A DNA stretch of 25,968 nucleotides from a virus, in IMG/VR virus record IMGVR_UViG_3300025674_000334, positions 1 through 25,968 of that record; one strand, written 5' to 3'. Positions 21,993 through 25,968 of this stretch are shown here, one piece after another. The position numbers and the translations under genes are program-made. How positions within the stretch are numbered: position 1 is the first letter of the stretch; every line of letters begins with the position of its first letter. Under the pieces are notes generated by a model, which did no database searches, was not told the DNA's origin, and saw nothing but the letters and a program-made list of their open reading frames with translations.

Positions 21993-22448
21993 CTACCCGT
22001 CTGCACAGGAGTTCTTAGCCAGAAAACAAGTGGCACTGTCTGGATAAAGGTTAGCAAAACAGTCTGTAACTGTCATTTCAATTTCATGTTCCTCAACGAT
22101 TGAAATAAGTTTCTCTAAATACCACCGGCATTTCTTAAGATCTTCCGATCGGTTCTGTTTTTTTTCGTACCTGTACAAGTACTTGATGCAGTTGCCCTTG
22201 AGATAACCTTTAAAAGCCTCCAGGGTCATAGAGGCTTCAATGGCATCAATGCATTCCACTCCCCCGCTGGTGTAGTGTCCGGGGTGGTTTACTGGATCGT
22301 ACACCGCAAAAAACAGCTCTAACAACTTTATAGCACAGAAATCGCGCACTGACCAATGAATCAAGCACTCGGGTAGCTGTGCTGTTGTGGCCTTAAAATA
22401 ATTAACAAAGATAGATGGTTGCACATCTACGTTTACCTGAGGAGCCAT
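21993..22448 (-). CDS. DUF3310-domain protein (T7 gp1.7-type)
   Basis: From the ATG at 22448 (MAPQVNVDVQPS) the product is 151 residues; an earlier ATG at 22484 would add 12. The domain DPVNHPGHYTSGGVECIDAI followed by KGNCIKYLYRYEKKQNRSED and LKKCRWYLEKLI is the DUF3310 pattern seen in phages, related to the T7 gp1.7 nucleotide-kinase-like protein. An unusual 50-residue N-terminal extension precedes it. Its role here may be in nucleotide metabolism. Its start touches the start of the rightward gene at 22447. Confidence 0.82.
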   Translation of the reverse strand: MAPQVNVDVQPSIFVNYFKATTAQLPECLIHWSVRDFCAIKLLELFFAVYDPVNHPGHYTSGGVECIDAIEASMTLEAFKGYLKGNCIKYLYRYEKKQNRSEDLKKCRWYLEKLISIVEEHEIEMTVTDCFANLYPDSATCFLAKNSCADG

Positions 22449-22752
22449 GCTATCCACTGCATATCGCCTTCGTTTGTCTACCATCTGTAACAGAATTGCA
22501 ACTCAACAATCCATTGATTTAGAAGATCGCATCTGGGCACAGAAGCTCGGGGAGGCCAATCGTACTGCTGCCAGTATGCTCCGTTGTGCTCACAGAAATG
22601 CCGCCAACCCCGACATGATTGAAGGCGGCATGGATGCCTTCCTCAACGCTTTGGATATTGGTGGTCAACCCAAGCGACGGTTTGAAAGCCCTGATGATAT
22701 TGCTGATTGGTTCAGGCGGGACAATTCTTTGGATTGGCGCCAGCGGGACTAA
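22447..22752 (+). CDS. conserved-looking small protein (101 aa)
   Basis: The ATG at 22447 gives 101 residues. The likely core begins near residue 17 (ATQQSIDLEDRIWAQKLGEA), followed by NRTAASMLRCAHRNAANPDM and DIADWFRRDNSLDWRQRD at the end. It is helical, rich in Arg/Asp and without a known motif. The ATG overlaps the start of the leftward DUF3310 gene, leaving no room for both promoters, so the true start may be downstream (for example the TTG at 22474). Its end overlaps the convergent GT-methyltransferase gene by 41 bases. Confidence 0.58.
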   Translation: MLSTAYRLRLSTICNRIATQQSIDLEDRIWAQKLGEANRTAASMLRCAHRNAANPDMIEGGMDAFLNALDIGGQPKRRFESPDDIADWFRRDNSLDWRQRD

Positions 22753-24334
22753 ACACCATGGCATTTTGCAGGAACCACCCCATGTGGTAACCCTTGCCGA
22801 TATGTAGCAGCATCTCGCCTTCAAGCTGCATCATGCGCGTAAGACCCTGTGCTTCAAGGCGCTGCTGCCAATATGCCTTGTCTTGACAGTTGATGTGACC
22901 CACGCCGCCTTGACCAGGTTTCGCGGCGCTCCATATCAGCGTGCCGCCATCAGCAACGGCGCCAGCAATACTTGCTGCAACGGCATCCGCATCAGCTTCG
23001 GGTAAATGCTCAGCTACTTCAAGACATAGCACCACGTCGGCAATTTCGGTGAGGTCAAACATGCTTTGCTGCGTCAGGTGCGGCTTACCTTTGACGCGCT
23101 CATCAGTGTCGATGCCTGCTGCATCGATGCCATTGTCACGCATGGCGTTGACGTAGGTGCCAGGTCCGCAGCCAATGTCCAAGGCAGTGGCGGGATCAAG
23201 CGTGTCGGCTATCCACTCAGCAAGTCGCTTGGCAAATGGCCCTTCTTCGCATTCGATTTCGTAGTAGTTGATCTGGTCCACCTCGTACCACCCTTTGCGA
23301 TACAGGTCATTGAGCTGCTTGAAGATTTTGTCGTATCGCTTGCCGCAAGCATCAAGGCTGTAAACGGCGCGTGCTCTGTCCGCAATAGCAGCACGATCCA
23401 GCTCACCAACGTCATTGATACCATCTAACCAATCTTGCAACGTGTGGCAACGAAAGCCCATACCATCCTGCACAGTTTCAGTCATGGCACCGTAGTCCAC
23501 GCTTACCACGGGAGTGCCGCAGAGCATGGCTTCTACTGCCATGCCGCAGAAGGGCTCGGTGAAGACAGTCGGCGCCAGCAGTGCGCGGGCATTACGCAGG
23601 AACTCGCTGCGGGCTGCGCCAGTGATGGGCCCGCGATATTCGATGTTGGGGTGCCCCCATGGCGCGGGGTCGCCTTGGCCGTGCAGCACAATCGGCCACG
23701 GGCTGTAATCGGCAATCGCTTTGATGGTATCAATGCCTTTGAGTGCAGTGATGCGCCCCAGGAAGGCGAGGTACTGCCCCGGCTCGTAGTTGGGTTGCCA
23801 GTCGTCGAGGTCGTAGTAATTGGGCACTACCCATTCGTAGTTCTTGCCGTTGCGGCCCTCTTTGCCTTGGTGGTAGTGCATCCATGCGTAGCTCTCGAAA
23901 ATGCGGAAGCTATTGGGCATCAGCGTGGGGTAGCCGATGCCGGTTTCAACGTGCTGATGGTTGGGGAACTCAGCCATCAGTTGCTGGTGCGCATGGCCGA
24001 ATGGGTGGCAGATTATGTCTTGTGGTTGCAGTCGCTCACGTAATGCTGGGATCAAGCGTTGCTCGAAGAGTTGGTGGGCTTTGCTGCCGACAGTGGCATC
24101 GTTGCCGTGAAAGTCGGTTTCGCTGCGCTGGAATAGGGCTCCAAACTCTGCTGCGTCGAGCATGGTGACGTGCTCATCTGCACCAGCTTCAGAGCCGGCA
24201 TTGCTGTATTCCACCACGCGATAACCTTGGCGTTGCATCATCTTGGGAAAGCGCAATGCCTTGCCGGTGAAGGCGCAGTGGCTATATGCAGCAGTGTGTT
24301 GCGTGTGGAAGATGCCGATTAGGTGGAGGGTCAC
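22712..24334 (-). CDS. GT4 glycosyltransferase fused to SAM methyltransferase
   Basis: A 540-residue bifunctional protein. Residues 1-345 form a GT-B glycosyltransferase of family GT4: LAFLGRITALKGID around residue 190, then E260-PFCGMAVE-A-MLCGTPVVS with the EX7E motif (E260 and E268). Residues about 355-530 are a class I methyltransferase: ALDIGCGPGTYVNAM (motif I, 386-392) and later LEVAEHLPEADA. It would transfer a sugar and methylate it or a neighbour, on virion or host glycans. The gene is more GC-rich than both neighbours. Its ATG overlaps the stop of the 67-residue gene (ATGA), and it overlaps a convergent gene by 41 bases. Confidence 0.82.
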   Translation of the reverse strand: MTLHLIGIFHTQHTAAYSHCAFTGKALRFPKMMQRQGYRVVEYSNAGSEAGADEHVTMLDAAEFGALFQRSETDFHGNDATVGSKAHQLFEQRLIPALRERLQPQDIICHPFGHAHQQLMAEFPNHQHVETGIGYPTLMPNSFRIFESYAWMHYHQGKEGRNGKNYEWVVPNYYDLDDWQPNYEPGQYLAFLGRITALKGIDTIKAIADYSPWPIVLHGQGDPAPWGHPNIEYRGPITGAARSEFLRNARALLAPTVFTEPFCGMAVEAMLCGTPVVSVDYGAMTETVQDGMGFRCHTLQDWLDGINDVGELDRAAIADRARAVYSLDACGKRYDKIFKQLNDLYRKGWYEVDQINYYEIECEEGPFAKRLAEWIADTLDPATALDIGCGPGTYVNAMRDNGIDAAGIDTDERVKGKPHLTQQSMFDLTEIADVVLCLEVAEHLPEADADAVAASIAGAVADGGTLIWSAAKPGQGGVGHINCQDKAYWQQRLEAQGLTRMMQLEGEMLLHIGKGYHMGWFLQNAMVFSPAGANPKNCPA

Positions 24335-24534
24335 AAGGCATCAGGCTCTAGCGGCAGGTCAAAGAACAAGCGTGCCTCTTCTTCTGTGTCAAACCAGTAC
24401 CAGCCATCAATGGGGTAGGAATGCTGATCACGGGTTTCCCGATACAGTTTGTAGTTGGCGTTTAGCACGTAGTTGGGTCCATAAAGAAGGATCTCGTCAA
24501 GTTTGTAAAATCCGCTGGTGTTCATGTTTGTCAT
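24331..24534 (-). CDS. small protein coupled to the fibre and GT genes (67 aa)
   Basis: The ATG at 24534 gives MTNMNTSGFYKLDEILLYGP and 67 residues ending in EEEARLFFDLPLEPDAL. It is rich in Tyr, Leu and Asp; the alternating beta pattern (NYVLNANYKLYRETRDQHSY) suggests a small fold, perhaps a fibre chaperone or adaptor. Both ends overlap neighbours in ATGA: the LRR fibre gene upstream and the glycosyltransferase downstream. This arrangement implies coupled translation of three genes. No family recognised. Confidence 0.62.
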   Translation of the reverse strand: MTNMNTSGFYKLDEILLYGPNYVLNANYKLYRETRDQHSYPIDGWYWFDTEEEARLFFDLPLEPDAL

Positions 24535-25968
24535 CCGGCTACCGTCCATCCTTTGTTTTCTGCAATACTAGGGGTGTCACCAGCAGTGCCATGATTGCCC
24601 GTGACAGTGATAGTTTGTGTTGTCGCCACTGTTGGAAGATTAGTGTAGATTTCGTTCAGTTCGGTAGCACCAAGTTTACAATTAGCAACAGAAAAAGTAT
24701 AGTTAAAATTGGACGCTTGGATGCGAGATAAAGAGCCGCAATCGGTAAACATAGAGCCAAAGTTTCCTGAGGAAGAAACGGCAGATACATTAAGCGCTGG
24801 CACACTAGACAGAGAAGAGCACCCCTGAAACATGCTGCCTGCATTTGTCACCGCTGCGGTATTGAACAGCGGTACGGTGACCAAAGATCTGCAGTTCCTA
24901 AGGAAATTATTTGCATTTGTAACTGCGCCGATATTAAATAATGGCACATTGGCTAAAGCTTCGCAGCTAATAAACATTTGGTTTGCATCAGTAACTGCTG
25001 CAAGATTAAACAATGGTACGGAGACCAATGAAGAACAGTTTCTGAACATTGTGGCCGTGTTGTTCACCGCTACAGTGTTAAATAGCGGCACAGTAGTTAA
25101 GGATGAGCACTCCGCAAATGTGCCAGCCATTGATATTGTGCCTGTAGTCTTAAAATTAAAAAGGGGCACACTAATTAACGACCTGCAGCCAACAAACATT
25201 TCGTTTGCATTATTTACATTTATTAAATTAAGCAACGGAACGGTAGTTAGGGATGTGCAGCCGTTAAACATGCTGTTTGCATTGGTTACCACTGCAGTGT
25301 TATATAACGGAACTGTAGTTAAAGATGAACAACCAACGAACATTTGCGAAGCGTTATTTACGGCTGCCGTATCAAAAAAAGGCGCAGCGGTAAGGCTGAC
25401 GCAACTGTTAAACATGCTAAACACGTTTGTAACTGCTGCGGTATTGCCGAGTATAATTTGTCTTAGCTTTCGAAAGCCATTGAACAGATTGCTTAAGTTA
25501 GTGCAGCTACCGATTGACCGAATCGCAGCTCGTTCGCACATCGCAAAGCGCACATTAGTGCCGCCAATGGTCAGGCCAGACGCACTTAAGTTTGTGCCGC
25601 TTAGCTCAATATCCAACCAACCAGTTTCGTATGTTTGCAAATTGGTGGCAGTGTGTTTTACGTTTAAGTTAAACGTAGTAAGATTTTGTCCTGCTTGCGG
25701 AGTAACAACAACAATGGCCTGCTTATAGGGCAGTAGAGTTGCAGAGCCGTTTGTAGTGAGCGCAATGGCAGAGCCACCTACGGTTTCCGTCACTTGAAAA
25801 TTATTTGTCGTCGCATTGATAACATAATATGTCTGTGCTGCTGTCAGTCCAGTGGTGGAAACAATGTTATAGAAACGCACTTCCATGCCATTGCTATAGC
25901 CGTGTGCCGTGCGCTCAACCAAATCCCCTGCATCGGTGAGCGTTACCGGCGCATTGGTATTGGCTAGG
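24531..25968 (-). CDS. BspA/DUF285 leucine-rich-repeat tail fibre (5' end outside window)
   Basis: The frame is open to the window edge, so the start lies beyond 25968; at least 478 residues are visible. After a beta-rich head with turns like THN and AQTYYVINATTNNFQVT there are about ten copies of a 24-residue repeat of the type NTAAVTNANSMFxGCSSLTTVPLF, the BspA/DUF285 family of surface leucine-rich repeats. The C-terminus ends GTAGDTPSIAENKGWTVAG. Such repeats in phages usually lie in receptor-binding fibres. The product is followed by the coupled 67-residue gene and the glycosyltransferase. Confidence 0.78.
   Translation of the reverse strand, partial: LANTNAPVTLTDAGDLVERTAHGYSNGMEVRFYNIVSTTGLTAAQTYYVINATTNNFQVTETVGGSAIALTTNGSATLLPYKQAIVVVTPQAGQNLTTFNLNVKHTATNLQTYETGWLDIELSGTNLSASGLTIGGTNVRFAMCERAAIRSIGSCTNLSNLFNGFRKLRQIILGNTAAVTNVFSMFNSCVSLTAAPFFDTAAVNNASQMFVGCSSLTTVPLYNTAVVTNANSMFNGCTSLTTVPLLNLINVNNANEMFVGCRSLISVPLFNFKTTGTISMAGTFAECSSLTTVPLFNTVAVNNTATMFRNCSSLVSVPLFNLAAVTDANQMFISCEALANVPLFNIGAVTNANNFLRNCRSLVTVPLFNTAAVTNAGSMFQGCSSLSSVPALNVSAVSSSGNFGSMFTDCGSLSRIQASNFNYTFSVANCKLGATELNEIYTNLPTVATTQTITVTGNHGTAGDTPSIAENKGWTVAG
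24723..25445 (-). repeat. array of about ten 72-bp coding repeats
   Basis: Each unit codes 24 residues centred on MFxGC(S/T)SLTTVPLF. Units vary at the DNA level, some close to identical in protein, which is a setting for recombination. Confidence 0.75.

Noticed and set aside
22519-22824. 101-residue leftward frame opposite the gene at 22447
   Set aside because: Antisense shadow between two better supported genes.
23435-24043. 202-residue rightward frame inside the glycosyltransferase gene
   Set aside because: The GC-rich leftward gene has clear GT4 motifs, and a long antisense frame is expected in GC-rich coding DNA.
24832-25728. 298-residue open frame on the + strand across the LRR gene
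   Set aside because: It is the antisense of a repeated coding unit: the repeat keeps stops out of this frame. Its translation is itself a repeat without protein-like domains, while the leftward product has the BspA-type pattern.

Overview
This window looks like a contiguous piece of a tailed double-stranded DNA bacteriophage genome. It is packed with short, often overlapping genes: a replication set (prim-pol/SF3 helicase and a RecB-type nuclease), phage-specific small families (Gp157, DUF3310, a Phd-like antitoxin, a Dam-type methyltransferase), a GH24-like lysozyme and several virion-type proteins. A cyanobacterial host (Synechococcus/Cyanobium-like) is inferred from an NblA-like small protein (phycobilisome degradation adaptor), a DUF5872-like gene, a 2OG-Fe(II) oxygenase of the kind common in cyanophages, and one HIP1 octamer (GCGATCGC). 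The host is inference: no photosystem gene, terminase, portal, capsid or DNA polymerase gene is visible here.

Layout. 1-4.9 kb is a rightward run of small early-type genes: a Cys-rich DUF7227-like protein, a basic 44-residue peptide, a SWIM zinc-finger protein, Gp157, a metallophosphoesterase, a DUF5872 gene split by a frameshift at an A7 run, an AbrB-like protein and a zinc ribbon protein. 4.9-6.3 kb is a lone leftward virion-type gene. 6.4-11.0 kb is rightward again: small regulators, a PD-(D/E)XK nuclease and an 864-residue primase-helicase. 11.0-13.0 kb is leftward: a one-TM protein, a small coupled ORF, a fibre-like protein and two low-complexity proteins.

13.0-13.7 kb is a divergent promoter region, a 61-residue protein and a 476-base non-coding stretch full of nested inverted and direct repeats (candidate replication origin, regulatory hub or mobile element). 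It is followed directly by a duplicated HNH-like zinc protein and an AP2-like protein. 15.1-18.9 kb continues rightward (beta-rich protein, orphan Phd-like antitoxin, unknowns, Dam-like methyltransferase with an altered catalytic motif), interrupted by one leftward structural-type gene. 18.9-20.7 kb is leftward (lysozyme, beta-rich protein, NblA-like protein). 20.8-21.6 kb is the 2OG oxygenase. 21.6-26.0 kb is mostly leftward and ends in an operon coupled by ATGA overlaps: a BspA/DUF285-type leucine-rich-repeat fibre (runs off the window), a 67-residue protein and a GT4 glycosyltransferase fused to a methyltransferase, which is visibly more GC-rich than its surroundings.

How the parts fit: Gp157, the RecB-type nuclease and the primase-helicase suggest recombination-linked phage replication. 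The leftward islands hold the virion and lysis functions. The NblA-like protein, the 2OG oxygenase and the glycosyltransferase-methyltransferase are host- or virion-modifying accessory genes. All functions are assigned by reading motifs; no database search was run.
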